From assembly GCA_023014365.1 (NCBI GenBank), contig JAEBUN010000002.1:2294001-2358000 (forward strand): a stretch of DNA of 64,000 bases, given 5' to 3'. The DNA comes from Lepiota brunneoincarnata (taxonomy: Eukaryota > Basidiomycota > Agaricomycetes > Agaricales > Agaricaceae). Below the pieces are notes generated by a model. It was not told the DNA's origin and made no database searches. It saw only the letters and a program-made list of their open reading frames with translations. The position numbers and the translations under genes are program-made. Positions 47,692-59,110 of the stretch are shown in pieces (position 1 is the first letter of the stretch; the number at the start of each line of letters is the position of its first letter).

Positions 47692-49148
47692 ATGTACAAC
47701 GGCATCGGCCTCACAACTCCCCGTGGCAGCGGCACAAACGGCTACGTCGTACGCAATCTCTCGACCCTCCGGTCCTACCAATCCTCCCAGGACAGACAGT
47801 CTGCCTGGGATGTCGCACCTCCAAAACACAGAGAACCAGACCAGGCCTATTCTTGAGCATGAGCGCAAGCGCAAAGTCGAAGTGAAATGCCTCGAACTCC
47901 AGCTCGAGCTCGAAGACAAAGGGTGAGCCTTCCACACCTGGTCTTGATCTCGTTGCTCATATATGTACTAGAATCGACGAGTCTCACATCGAAGAACAAG
48001 TATCTGCACTCCGCACAAAACTCCTCGCGTCCCTATCCTCGGCTTCTATCTCCAAAAAACCGACAGACACCCATGCCATGGCTGCAGCAAAAAAGGATGA
48101 ACTTTCAAAAATGGCTCGTGCCCTTGGTACCCGAGCCGACTATCAGGAAGGAGAGGCCTTTGACCACGAAAAGCAAGAAGAGCTTCGTCTTAAGCGCCTT
48201 GCAGAGCGCGAAGAGCGCGAACGACAAAAGGAGGAGGACCGCGCTCGTATGGCTGCCCAAAAAGCCAAGTGGGAAGAAGAGCGAAGAGAGCGCGACCGTC
48301 TGAGGAGGAGAGAAGAGGATCGTCTGAGAAGAGAAAGAGAACAGGGCGGATCCGAACTTCGACGCAAAACCGACAGGGATCGGGATGCCATGCCACCCCC
48401 TCCATTACCTGGAAGACGAGAGTATCGGGACAGGCCCAACAGAAGGAGTGCGAGTCCCCGTCGTAACCGTGGTCGTGGTCGCTCTCCCTCGCGTTCACTA
48501 TCCCGCTCTCCACCCCGACGCCGTTTCTCACGGTCGGGAAGCCCAGGCCCACCATCTCGCCGTGAACGCTCTCCTCCGCCAACACCTCCATCCGGGACTC
48601 GCGAACGCTCAGACTCACGGCCATATACTGGTGCCCGTGGAGATATGAACATATCACCCCAGGGTCACTCACGGCGCTCTTTGTCTCCCCGCAGACGTTC
48701 TCAATCTCCGCCTTCCAGAAGGAGGGAAAGCCCTACCCCCCACGAGCGTGGTCATAGATACGCTCCACGGTCCCCTTCCCCCCCTCGAAGGAGAGGAAGA
48801 CCTGGCTATTCGCCCTATCGGGTTCGTCGTTCTCCTTCTCCTCACCGAGGCAGGGGGGAGTCCCGTTCCCATTCCCCATCGAGGCGCAGCATTTCACCGT
48901 TCCGGAGGAAGCGTGACGACTCACCCTCTCGTTCCCGCTCACCACCTCGAAGGAGACGCGATGGTTCTCCCTCACACTCTCGTTCGCCGCCTCAGAAACG
49001 CCATGAATCACACTCCCGCTCTCGTTCGCCTTCCAGGAACGGCAACAGTGCTTCTCCAATGTCATCTCGCGGGAGATCAAGGTCAAAGTCGGTTGCGTCA
49101 ACCGGGTCTTCTATGTCGGTCAGCGATAGGAGCAGGAGCAGAGACTGA
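47692..49148 (+). CDS. cwc21: CWC21/SRRM2-type spliceosomal RS protein, one apparent +1 frame break
   Basis: Cwc21 (human SRm300/SRRM2) joins the activated spliceosome near the 5' splice site and Prp8. The N-terminal signature [20 protein letters not shown] is nearly invariant in the family, followed by [10 protein letters not shown]. The cwf21 domain [20 protein letters not shown] precedes an intron and [18 protein letters not shown]. Then come an E/R coiled coil and a 250-residue Arg/Ser/Pro-rich tail like that of metazoan SRRM2 and much longer than yeast Cwc21. Between [10 protein letters not shown] and ILEHERKRK one base too many is present (47844-47848, CAGGCCTATT). A 28-nt intron could also restore the frame but would remove family-like residues. 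Stop 49148. Confidence 0.9.
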
Positions 49149-49834
49149 GAAGAACGACATTGGAGCCTACAAAATTGCCACTCTATTCAACTGTATCTTC
49201 TATGATGTTATCCTCAGAATCCTATTTGTTTGTACGGGTGTCAAAAGATATTGTGGCACAGGATTCGCGAAGGATCAGATTCTGCAACACTAACGATCAT
49301 CAACATCGTCGCCTCCACCTGTAGGCCTGATCACCTTGGCCAAGCATTGCACAGTAAATCTCACGCCTGACCCGTTACCCCCTATTACTTAACTTTAACA
49401 CTGACCAAAACCTGACTACCTTGTATTAATCCCTCATCTAGTGCCGATGCGACAACGCTCCCAGACGGCCAGCTCGTCAAGATCGCAATGATGATCAAGA
49501 GGAAGCCCACTTGAGATGCCTACAACTACGAGTTTTTGTTCTTGGGAGGGGTTTCTATGAATAACGCTGTACTGGTCTTCTGCTTCTCTGGGCAATATAA
49601 GCACCGTGTGAGAGAGATCCCCGCCCAATTCATGCATACCATCAGTCAAGATTGCTCGCTTCACCAGTTAAGACCACTTTAAACGTCCTGATCCTGGCGG
49701 AGCCAGCTACTGGGATAAAGGCAGGGCCCATCGCCCGTTAACCCGCCAGACGTCTTCCTTCACCTCAGGCCGCCCAAAACTCCACCCAACACTTCCTCTT
49801 CGAAAGCGAAGCTGCCTGGTAGGACGCTTATACT
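49149..49834. other. Intergenic region, no gene seen
   Basis: About 690 nt between CWC21 and the DUF6534 gene. Only short ORFs; the 3' UTR of CWC21 and the promoter of the next gene are expected. Nothing specific recognised. Confidence 0.5.
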
Positions 49835-51374
49835 ATGGACATGTATATGGAGGGTCAGCATGCGAGGTATGTCACCGTTCCTTTTCCCCCGGAGCCCGTT
49901 CTGAGAAGTTTGTATGATGTTAGTCTCTTGACGGGTCCAATGGTGAGTGTTCTCCACCCAACCCCAACCAGAGAGATTCGACCGGGAATAGCTGTTCGGC
50001 TATGTATTGGATGCTCTGCTTTTTGGGGTTTTGTCAATGCAGACCTGTGAGTCGAGCTGTTCATGCCTCGTCAAAGGAACCAGATGACAACGTGACATGA
50101 GACATATATTTTCTCGCCTTTCCCAACGATAATCTGATCTTAAAATCCACTGTGTACGGCGTCTACTCGACTGGCACCCTGCAGACGATTTTCGCATTGA
50201 GAGATCTCTACTTCTTGGCTTGTACCGGCCCAAATAGCGGCGACAGGCTGTATACGACGCCCGGCGATTTCCATCAATATAGGTCCACTTGGTTCAATAT
50301 TAACTTGACAACTGCACTCGGTAGGTATTATGTGAATGGATACTCAAACCAGGTCCCGCTGCTGGTACTCTAAAATAACAGTTGCGTTTGTCGTGCAATG
50401 GCTCTATGCATCTACCTTACCTCCAAGAACATACCAATAGTAGGGACAGTTCTTGCTGTAAATTTTGCCCTCTTGTAAGCGGGGGATCCATCTTGACACT
50501 TGGTTGTACACAGCTATCATTTGTCCAGCTTTCCATTGGAATCTGGGGTTCGGTAGCGGTTATTCGAATGTCTCCCTTGGCTCGTTTCGAATCTTGGGAA
50601 GAAGAAGCAGCGGATGCCGGCTATGCGGCATGCACAGTGGTGAGCTACCAAACAGTCCGATTTGCCAAACAAAAAAACTGACACTCGCACAAAGGTCTGG
50701 GGCTGTATAAATGCCGCCTGCGGTTTTATAATCACAGCGTATATGGTTTCTTACTACGTGCGTGCTTCAGGCGCTTTTCAACCGGAGAAACCCTACCCCA
50801 GCTTATGAATAGCGACAGGGCCTCTCCGGGAGCACTCAGAGCCGGCTAACCAAAGCCATACAATTCGCCGTCGAAACGAGCTTATTAACAAGTGAGTCAT
50901 CCTGATTTCCTCCATACCCCTTCTTGACAAAAAGTATTAGCTGCGGTTATGGTTGTCTACGCGGTTGCTTCCATACGACGCAATCCCCCGCTCTACATGC
51001 TGACGGGTCTGGTATTGGGCAAACTATACAGTAGCTCGATGATGGTCATGCTTAATGGCCGTCTCACGATCAAGGGTGGCCGAAACATTGGAAGTTCTAC
51101 CACCTTTGACACTCCCCCAGAATTCTCGAAGAGGAGAACCCGAGCCAGCAGGGCTAGGGCTGGCTCAATGGTCACCAAGAATTCCGTCAAGACTGATCTG
51201 GAGGCTGGCGCCTTTGGTGTAAACTCGAGGTTCAGGAACTGGAAGTCGTTGGATTCAGATATAACCGAAGCCGACATTGATACTTGGGATAACTTGAAGA
51301 ACGAGACTTGGATACGCCCACCGCCACTGGAAGAGATTGATCTCGTATCTTATAGCGCTGCGAATCGTAGGTGA
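49835..51374 (+). CDS. DUF6534-type seven-helix membrane protein
   Basis: A family of fungal, mainly Agaricomycete, integral membrane proteins of unknown function, often present in many copies. Helices visible after splicing: MLFGYVLDALLFGVLSMQT (first join after TGPM), YIYFLAFPNDN, VYGVYSTGTLQTIFALRDL, VAFVVQWLYA, SKNIPIVGTVLAVNFALL, LSFVQLSIGIWGSV, CINAACGFIITAYMVSYY, then FAVETSLLTTAVMVVYAVA. The family hallmark follows: GKLYSSSMMVMLNGRLTIKG. The cytosolic tail is Ser/Asp-rich. Several introns of 50-60 nt are inferred. In the middle (about 50395-50520) the hydrophobic segments lie in different frames that my intron choices do not reconcile, so that part is uncertain. Signalling or sensing is only a guess. 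Confidence 0.75.
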
Positions 51375-52117
51375 CCTACGCGCATGAATATATAGCGTTT
51401 GCACTGTACTGCATTGTTCTCTGATCACGTTTCCGGTGTTTCTACGAGTCGAAGGATGGAGAGTTTGTGCCGGGACGCAGAGATGTTTTCTTGAATTAGG
51501 TGCAGGTTGACATAAGGTTTCCGCATGGCGTTGGGCGGTCGGTGGTTTGGGGTTGAAAAACGAGATGGGGAACCCACATCACCGTGTGTTGGATTATCCA
51601 GCATATTGCTCAAACAGCATAATTGACTCTCCGGACGGTGCTGAACCTCCAGGGATGTGCTTTCCTGCGGGGCAAGCCTGCCTCTATTAGCGCATGGCTT
51701 CGATCAGGCGGTGCGCAGATTACGCTATTTGTATAATGCTGTGGCAGCAATTCTCGCATTCATACATACAGCCAATGAACAGCTCTGAGAACAATATAAA
51801 ACTCCCAGAAGAACCTAGGACGCCCCGTAAACCTTCGCGCTTCACCTCCATCTAGGTCTTCTCGAGTGCTGATCCAGGACGCTCAGAGGACTTGAAATCC
51901 GTACACCGACAACTTGTAGATCTTGTGCACTACGGCAGTTTCTAATTTATCGGAGTCTCGAAAGGTCTGCGCTGGTGAGTCTCTGCTCTTCCGATATCGA
52001 AGGGACCACCCATCTTGTTGAGCTCACTGGTGATATTCGTTTCGGAATTCCTCACACTTAGCATTCCTTTTTGCGTTTCTTCCGTTTCCTCCTTTGGCAT
52101 CTTAGGCTCTAGAATCA
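51375..52117. other. Intergenic region, no gene seen
   Basis: 740 nt between the DUF6534 gene and ARG8. No family motif in any frame, no tRNA-like fold noticed. Presumably holds the ARG8 promoter. Confidence 0.5.
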
Positions 52118-53819
52118 ATGTACCATCGCGCGACAAGCAAACTCCTCGCTGCCACAACGCGTGGACGCCAAAATCCCAAAAGTCTCGCTGGACGCGTGCC
52201 GCACCCCCGCTTGGTTTCCGTATGTCGCCTCTTCTCCCCCCAAACACAAGAGCTTAAGCAGTAAACAGACCACTCAATGGTCACTTCCTACCGCTCCTAG
52301 CACAGCCTACTTAAAACCGTCGTACACCTTCGCTGGTTCTGGAGAGACACAAGTAGAGAGCAAGGTGCCAAAGGCACCACTCCTTCCGGTTTATGTTCGT
52401 CCTGAGTTTGTGGTTTCGCATGGCAAGGGATCGTATATTTGGGATACAGAAGGGAGGAGATTTCTGGACTTTAGTGCGGGTATTGCTGTAAACTGCGCTG
52501 GGACATGCCGATGAAGGTGTTCTAAGGGTGAGTACGAATATATTCGATGCATCGCAAGGTCGACTTTTTTTTTATTTATACACAAGATAGGTTCTCAACG
52601 AGCAAGCCTCCAAGATTATCCACACTAGCAATGTTTACCACAACGAATGGGCACCACGACTCGCGAGTCTCCTTGTAGAGGCGACACAGCGCGAGGGCGG
52701 TCTCGGGTTTGCACCAGGTCACCAATCCACCACTCCGCTAAGTGGGGCCCAAGTCTTTTTCTCCAACTCTGGCACCGAGGCCAACGAAGGAGCGCTCAAA
52801 ATTGCCCGCAAAGTCGGAAAAGATCGTTGGTCTGCCAAGAACAACAAACCCTGGGATGCACCAGATTCCGTGTGTACAAAGACTGGGATTGTGTGCTTTG
52901 AGAACGCATTCCATGGCAGGAGTATGGGTGCATTGAGCGTTACTACTAACCCGAAGTACCAGCTGCCATTTGAACCACTTCTCCCTGGGGTGGGTGTTGG
53001 AAAATTGAATGATGTGGAGGGGTTGGGGAGGTTGATTACGGAAGATACTTGTGTGGTTATTGTGGAGCCTGTACAAGGCGAGGGTGGAATTCATCCTGCG
53101 GAGACGGAGTGGTTGATTCAGCTGAGGAAGAGGTGCGATGAGGTCAGGGCGGTATTGATTTTCGACGAGATCCAGGTGAGTGGTGCGATTATTCATTCAC
53201 CACCGGGGAGTTCTCATCGATGTTTAGTGTGGTCTGTACAGGACTGGTACACTATGGGCTCACTCTTCGCTCCCGGTTGAAGCCCATCCGGACATGGTGA
53301 CTATGGCCAAACCGCTTGCAAACGGATATCCTATCGGTGCTATCCTTGTTCGTAGCGACGTCGCTAGTACGATGACTGCAGGTATGTCGTTTACTCGCCA
53401 TCTTCTGGTAACAACTTGTTGATGCTAGGTTCGTGTTCACAGGGACCCACGGGACAACCTTCGGAGGTTCACCTCTCGCTTGTGCTATCGGTCATCACGT
53501 CCTCACTCGCCTATCTGATCCCGCCACTGTATCCCATATAAAGAACATGAGTGCATACCTCGTTCAGCGGTTGCAGCTCCTCACGCAGTGGTTCCCTCAG
53601 CACTTGGAACCCACCGTTCGTGGGCGTGGGTTGATCTTGGGCCTAGGGTGCAAAGATCCCAACGCACCCGGGAAGGTTGTGGGACTCGCGCGGGAGAGAG
53701 GTGTATTCCTATTGACTGCTGGCAAGGACGCGGTTAGATTTGTACCCAGTCTGAACATAGGTAAGGAGGAAGTAGACTTGGTAATGTGTGTCCTTGAGAG
53801 TGTCCTGGCCACTCTGTGA
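52118..53819 (+). CDS. arg8: Acetylornithine aminotransferase, mitochondrial, one apparent +1 frame break
   Basis: PLP enzyme converting N-acetylglutamate semialdehyde to N-acetylornithine in arginine synthesis. MYHRATSKLLAATTRGRQNP (52118) is a classical presequence; a 64-nt intron leads to TTQWSLPTAPSTAYLKP. Domain motifs: YIWDTEGRRFLDFSAGIAVN, HADEGVLRVLNEQASKIIHT, VFFSNSGTEANEGALKIARK, FENAFHGRSMGALSVT, VEPVQGEGGIHPAE, LIFDEIQCGLYRTGTLWAHS, PLP lysine in MVTMAKPLANGYPIGAILV and GTTFGGSPLACAIGHH. The end is VLESVLATL*. Going from AGIAVN to ALGHADEGV requires dropping one base at about 52494 (AAC-T-GCG). The family's CGLGR reads CGLYR here. Otherwise all catalytic residues are present. Confidence 0.93.
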
Positions 53820-54503
53820 GCCACGGAGCTGATATGTTGTGGTGGATAGCGTTGATTATAAAAAAACATCTTTGTTGATCTGAAACGGCCCACCGCCACC
53901 GCCAGGGACATTTTCCCGTGTTGTGAACCAATCCGGCTTGATTTTATCAACTGCGGTCTCCCACTGTGCCCAAAAATAACGCGCTTCTTTCTTTTTTTTG
54001 ATAGGCCGGAGCGGCTGAGGTGGGGCGAGAGAGCCCGGTATGCGATGGACATTGTGACCTGTCGACTTGTACGCAGCTTGTATGCACCATGGGCGAGTCC
54101 CGTTCCCCCGGGTCTTGCTACCGGGGTTATTTTCCCCCTTGGAAATAGAGTGGGACAGGTCGTTATCAGGCGGCGGTGCGGTTTCAAGATACAGCTTGCA
54201 TTGTCAGGGTAAAGGGAGTTAGAGTCGACTACATTGCGGAGACCATGCAAAGGTGGATGGGCCAGAGCTCGAAATGCCAGAAAAATCGCCGAGATGTGTT
54301 TCAGGCGTCAGCTCAAAATAGGATGGTGTAAAACGGAGAATACGTTGTAGTCGGAATGCAGGGCGAGGTTCTCGGATTCACAAGTGACCTGTAATGGGCG
54401 GTCGCTGATTGGACCTCTCGGAATTTGGCGCTCCGCTCCGCCTCAAAAAGTCGTCGTGACTGGCACAAACCCGGCCCCTACGTTCTTTCTCTCCTCCCTT
54501 CCA
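53820..54503. other. Intergenic region with presumed HEM1 promoter
   Basis: About 680 nt between ARG8 and HEM1. A minus-strand ORF (53597-54250) overlaps ARG8 and is treated as a shadow. An in-frame 40-codon extension upstream of the HEM1 ATG exists (54384) but lacks targeting character. No clear TATA or tRNA was found. Confidence 0.5.
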
Positions 54504-56749
54504 ATGGATAAGCTGTCCTCCTTCACCCGTTTCAAGGCCGCCTGTCCGTACCTTGGTCGCACCAAGACCTCCACCCTTCGCAGCCTTTCCACCTCCACCT
54601 CTCCCCGGTTCCCGTCTCTTTCTGTCCTGACCGAGCAGGCCACACAATGCCCCATTATGGGCCCTGCCCTCAACGTTCGCTCCAAGGAAATTGTAGCGGG
54701 TTACGCCAGCGTTGCTGCCAACATTGACGTTGAGAAGATTCACAAGGAGAAAGGTGTCCAAATCTCCGCGGCAGGTGCCTCCATTGAAATGTGTCCACAT
54801 GCCTCCGCCGCCCGTGCTGCTGCTCGTATGGCAGACGAATTGGCTGCCGCAGCCGCCAAAAAGGCCCCCGCCAAGCCCAAGAACGAAGTCGCCGCCTGCC
54901 CTTTCCACCAGAAGGCTGCCACCGAGCCTTCAGCCATTAAGAAACACGCTGGTTTTAACTACGAGGCATTCTACAAAGCCGAGCTCGACAAGAAACATCA
55001 AGACAAGTCTTACCGTTACTTCAACAACATTAATCGTCTTGCTCGTAAATTCCCTGTCGCACACACCGCAAGCACCAAGGATGAAGTTGAAGTCTGGTGT
55101 TCCAATGACTATCTTGGTATGGGGAACAACCCAGTTATCCTTGAAACCATGCAGTACGTGTCACCTCTACATACCTCTCTCTCTCATTTGCCACCTCACC
55201 TCGCTAAACCTTAGTCGGACTCTGGATAAGTACGGTCATGGGGCCGGCGGCACCCGGAATATTGCCGGCAATGGTGCGATGCATCTTGGGCTCGAACGTG
55301 AGCTTGCCGCGTTACACCGCAAAGAGGCTGCCTTGGTATTCTCTTCTTGCTACGTTGCCAATGATGCTACGCTTTCAACCCTCGGTTCCAAACTGCCTGG
55401 TTGTGTTCTTTTCTCCGATACCATGAATCATGCTTCTATGATTCAGGGCATGCGTCACTCTGGTGCAAAGCGCGTCATCTTCAAGCACAACGATTTGGAT
55501 GATTTAGAGGCCAAGCTCAAGCAGTACCCCAAGGAGGCACCCAAGATCATCGCATTCGAGAGCGTGTACTCGATGTGTGGGAGCATTGGACCCATCAAGG
55601 AAATCTGTGACCTGGCTGAACAGTACGGCGCTTTGACTTTTCTGGACGAGGTAACGTACCTTGCACTCATTCATCATCGTTCTATTAATTTAACTGTCCC
55701 ATCAGGTCCATGCAGTTGGTCTCTACGGTCCTCGTGGCGCTGGTGTGGCGGAACATTTGGATTATAACGCCCATTTAGCTGCTGGTCAAAGTCCCGATCC
55801 TATTCCCGGCTCCGTTATGGACCGTGTCGATATCATCACTGGTGAGTCTGTTGCTCTCAAGCTTTCTGATTGATGAGGCTCATTTTATGTTTCAGGTACC
55901 CTCGGAAAGGCATACGGTGCTGTCGGTGGCTATATCGCCGGCTCGGAGGAATTTATTGACATGATCCGGTCCTATGCTCCTGGGTTCATCTTCACAACTT
56001 CTCTCCCTCCGGCTACAGTCGCTGGTGCTCGTGCCAGTGTCGTATATCAGGCAGAGTATCCCGGCGACCGTCAACTAAAGCAAATCAACGTTCGGGAAGT
56101 CAAGCGTCACTTTGCTGAATTGGACATCCCTGTTGTGTAGGTGGCTCGTCTGCTCCGTTGTGTTCCTTGCACTTAATCATCACACAGTCCTGGACCATCC
56201 CACATCGTTCCGGTCCTCGTTGGTGATGCTGCTCTTGCCAAAGTCGCCTCGGACAAGCTCCTTTCCGAGCACAACATTTACGTGCAAGCTATCAACTACC
56301 CGACCGTCGCCCGCGGCGAAGAACGTCTCCGTATCACCGTCACTCCAAGGCATACCGTGGAGCAAATGGAAGGACTCGTTCGTGCCGTAGATCAAGTTTT
56401 CACGGAATTGAACATTAATCGCCTTAGCGACTGGAAGCTGGCCGGCGGCCGCGCAGGCGTTGGCATACCCGGAGCTCAGGATCACGTTGAGCCGATTTGG
56501 ACCGACGAACAGATTGGTTTGCAAAACGGCACTGCGCCTCGCAGCTTGAGGAACGGAGGAAAGGCTATCGTTGACATGAGGGCTGCGAACGTCGCCCGCA
56601 GCAGGTTCAACGACCTCTTGGGTCCTATGTATAGCAATTTGCAACCCAACAGGGACTTTGGCACTGCTTCTGTCCTGCAAGCAGTGCTGAGGGCTCCTTT
56701 GAGCTCCGGTGAGATACCAGTCACCCCTGCCGTTGCTGTTTCAGCCTAG
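54504..56749 (+). CDS. hem1: 5-aminolevulinate synthase, mitochondrial
   Basis: Condenses glycine and succinyl-CoA, the committed step of haem synthesis. Start [20 protein letters not shown] at 54504, with Arg/Ser-rich targeting sequence. Cys-Pro haem-regulatory motifs occur at residues 14, 49, 97 and 132. Catalytic core: [101 protein letters not shown] (PLP lysine) and [16 protein letters not shown]. Four introns of about 45-60 nt. The frame is continuous and length (about 640) is usual for fungi with an extended N-terminus. Feedback by haem through the CP motifs is expected. The clpX product in this window belongs to the family known to act on this enzyme in yeast and animals. Confidence 0.97.
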
Positions 56750-57193
56750 AGAAACGCGGGACATTTCTCATTGTTGGGTGACCCCTCTTTAATTAAATCG
56801 CTGTTACCTTTTCTTCTTCGTATATCATTCTTATAGCTATTTGTCCTTGTCCGTCTACGTGTTCGTTTGATCAAGCTTGTTAGCCTGAGAAACCGAACGT
56901 TTGCATCTTAATGCTCTTAGAATAAATGTGTGTTTATCGAACCGTTTGGGTCAACAACGTCCAAATTGAGCCTCAGGCAACCAAGGTGAGGTATGCATTC
57001 TGGGTATAGGATACCGCAGCGGGAACACAGAAATAGGTTTGATACCGAATACCACTAAACGACCCTGATAATCAAAGTGTCATTCTACTACTCTATATTG
57101 GAGTCTGTGTGAGGTACGGGAGGAACGCTAATCTTCCTCTCCGGGTACCTGGACGAGTCAGCCATAGCGTGGTGTCTGTGATCAAGGCAGAAC
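56750..57193. other. Convergent intergenic gap
   Basis: 440 nt between HEM1 and IME4 stops. T/A-rich at the HEM1 side, consistent with 3' UTR; no gene seen. Confidence 0.5.
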
Positions 57194-59021
57194 TTACTTG
57201 GCCCTTACCCTCTCCAGCAGGTCTTCCTCACATATCTGATCCATTGGGCCTAGTTGATTGCCTAAAGTCAACCAACCAGGCCGGGCATTATGTCTCCTTC
57301 CGAAAATTTCAACCTTCCTCCCGCCGGGACACATTCGTTCAATCAGGCCATATACCTCATCTGGTTTTCTGCTCGTCTCTCGTACTTCACTCACGATGAC
57401 ATCCGTATCAACGCCTCGATTGACCCACGCTGGGAACCTGAACTCTGTTCCCGGACCGCCTAAAGGGCCCTTTACGCCGACAAGCATATGTTCTTTCGTG
57501 TGATTTAACCAGTGACCCGTGCGTCCTGTGCGAATGACACGCTGGAGTTGGTTGGTTTTGACCCATATGACTTCGTCAACCCGGGTATAGCCCCAGACGC
57601 GGAGGCACTCGCGGCCGACTTCCATGGCGCGACCTGTAACCCAGAGGAAGAGCAGTCCTTCATCTTGAAGTGCTGGGATTGGCATTGCTCGCATTTCATC
57701 ATCCGTCATTGTCCCGTAGGGCAACTAAAAGATTAAGTAGGGAGGACTCAAAATGGCGATCAAAAGGTAATAAAAAATAAAAAATAAAAAAAAGGATGAG
57801 AACGTACACTCATGTGGATGTCCCAGGGTGGGTCTGCCATTATAACGTGGAATTTGCCCAGCACAGAGTAATCAAACTTGCGCAGATCGCAGTTTATCCA
57901 TTGAGGTGGTAGCTAGCCTCGAAGGATCAGCTTGATAAACAGGGACCTAAGCAGAAGGGAGGCACAGACTGGTGTTGTCTCCCGACACAGGGGTCCCAAG
58001 CCAATACCCGGACGGTGCGGCTTCTTTCTCGATCGTAATGCTCTCAGCCGTTCTTTTTCCTTGTCATTGTCTGCATCACTAGGGTCCCAATCAACTTCGT
58101 AGTGCAAGTAGCGACACGGTGCCTTCTCTTTTCCCCGCCCACCTGCACCTAGTCCCGACGGAAGCGAAACAGGACCTCTAGAAGATGTACTACCAGGGTA
58201 TGCGGGGATTGAAGGCGACTGGGCGTAGGTGGGTTCGGAGTAGCACGTGTTGAGGTAGGAACAGTGTCCCAGAGAAATGTCTGTATGTGGTCGGATCAGA
58301 GGACGGAAATGGACGCGGTCGCAGATGGGAGATGCATTGAGTGGAGAGCTTGAAGATACGGCGAGCCTTGCTTTAGCACAATCTTCTTTTGTAATGTGCA
58401 GACATATTGGTTCAAACGCATCGTTGGGGGAGTGGAACTATATTATCCAGACAAATTCAGACAGAATGCCCTTGCTTTAGGAGAAGAGAAACAGACCCGT
58501 TCTGCAATTAGCTTTCCCTTCGCTGTCCCTCTCTGTAACAGTGCGTAGACATCCCTCATCTCTTTGTTTAAACCGCCCAGGGTTGACTTTGCCCAACTGG
58601 GACTCCCAATTATGCTTCCTTCATCTTCATCCTCTCCAGCACTCCCCGCAGCAGAGTCTGCCTCCTCATCTATGACCCGTTTCCTCTTGGTCCCCGTAGT
58701 TAACTTTCGTGGCCCAAGTCCAATCTCCCATACCGTCATCTCGTCAGTAATTTTGTCCCGTGAAATGGATATATAGCCTTCATCCCATGCTTGAGGTTGC
58801 GCCATAGTTTCAAGTATGCTCTCCAGTCTGTGTAGATCTGTGAGTCTGAAACGGGGGAAGGGCCTGGAGGTTGTAGGAAAGAGGCTTGATGGTAGCTTCG
58901 CAGTCATGATGCGTGTCAGCAGTTGCATTGTAGTCATTGGGAGAGTAAGGGCATTGTTTCCATTGGTAAGAAGAATTCTGAGTGCAGTGGTTGCTACGAT
59001 GCGTAGCTCGTCGTCGGACAT
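57194..59021 (-). CDS. ime4: mRNA N6-adenosine methyltransferase, METTL3/IME4
   Basis: Catalytic subunit writing m6A on mRNA; in yeast needed for meiosis and in other fungi for development. Start [20 protein letters not shown] at 59021. A winged-helix-like N-terminal part and an acidic, Ser-rich linker with a basic KRKR cluster follow. The zinc-finger region reads [27 protein letters not shown], then an insertion of about 40 Pro/Gly/Ser-rich residues, then [12 protein letters not shown]. The MT-A70 domain carries [16 protein letters not shown] (catalytic DPPW), [57 protein letters not shown] and [18 protein letters not shown], and ends near [13 protein letters not shown]. An A/T-rich tract sits in one intron. 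All key catalytic motifs are present. Confidence 0.94.
57767..57793 (+). repeat. A-rich simple repeat inside an IME4 intron
   Basis: Repeated TAAAAAA-like units (about 27 nt) lie within an IME4 intron, between the exon ending ADPPWDIHM and the exon beginning LPYGTM. On the IME4 strand it reads as a T-rich tract. Confidence 0.8.
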
Positions 59022-59110
59022 GATGAGCTCACAATAAGGGTCGATTCCTACGAATTATGAAGTGGAATGGAATCCTTGCTTGGATCTCGGGGTGTTGCCA
59101 AATAAATCCC

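Noticed and set aside
48143..48652. 169- and 160-codon minus-strand ORFs
   Set aside because: They are antisense to the Arg/Ser repeat region of CWC21, where biased codons keep the opposite strand open.
48400..49130. Repeats resembling a tandem or CRISPR-like array
   Set aside because: They are degenerate Arg/Ser/Pro codon repeats of the CWC21 tail, without constant repeat units or spacers.
53176..53245. Suspected frameshift in ARG8 after LIFDEIQ
   Set aside because: Choosing the acceptor GTTTAG instead of TACAG gives CGLYRTGTLWAH in phase, matching the family.
53597..54250. 217-codon minus-strand ORF overlapping the end of ARG8
   Set aside because: It is antisense to ARG8 coding sequence over a third of its length and shows no family motif; its length follows from ARG8 codon bias.
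54712..55767. 351-codon plus-strand ORF over HEM1
   Set aside because: It is mostly the wrong frame of HEM1 exon 1, reading through an intron into the correct frame of exon 2; not a separate gene.
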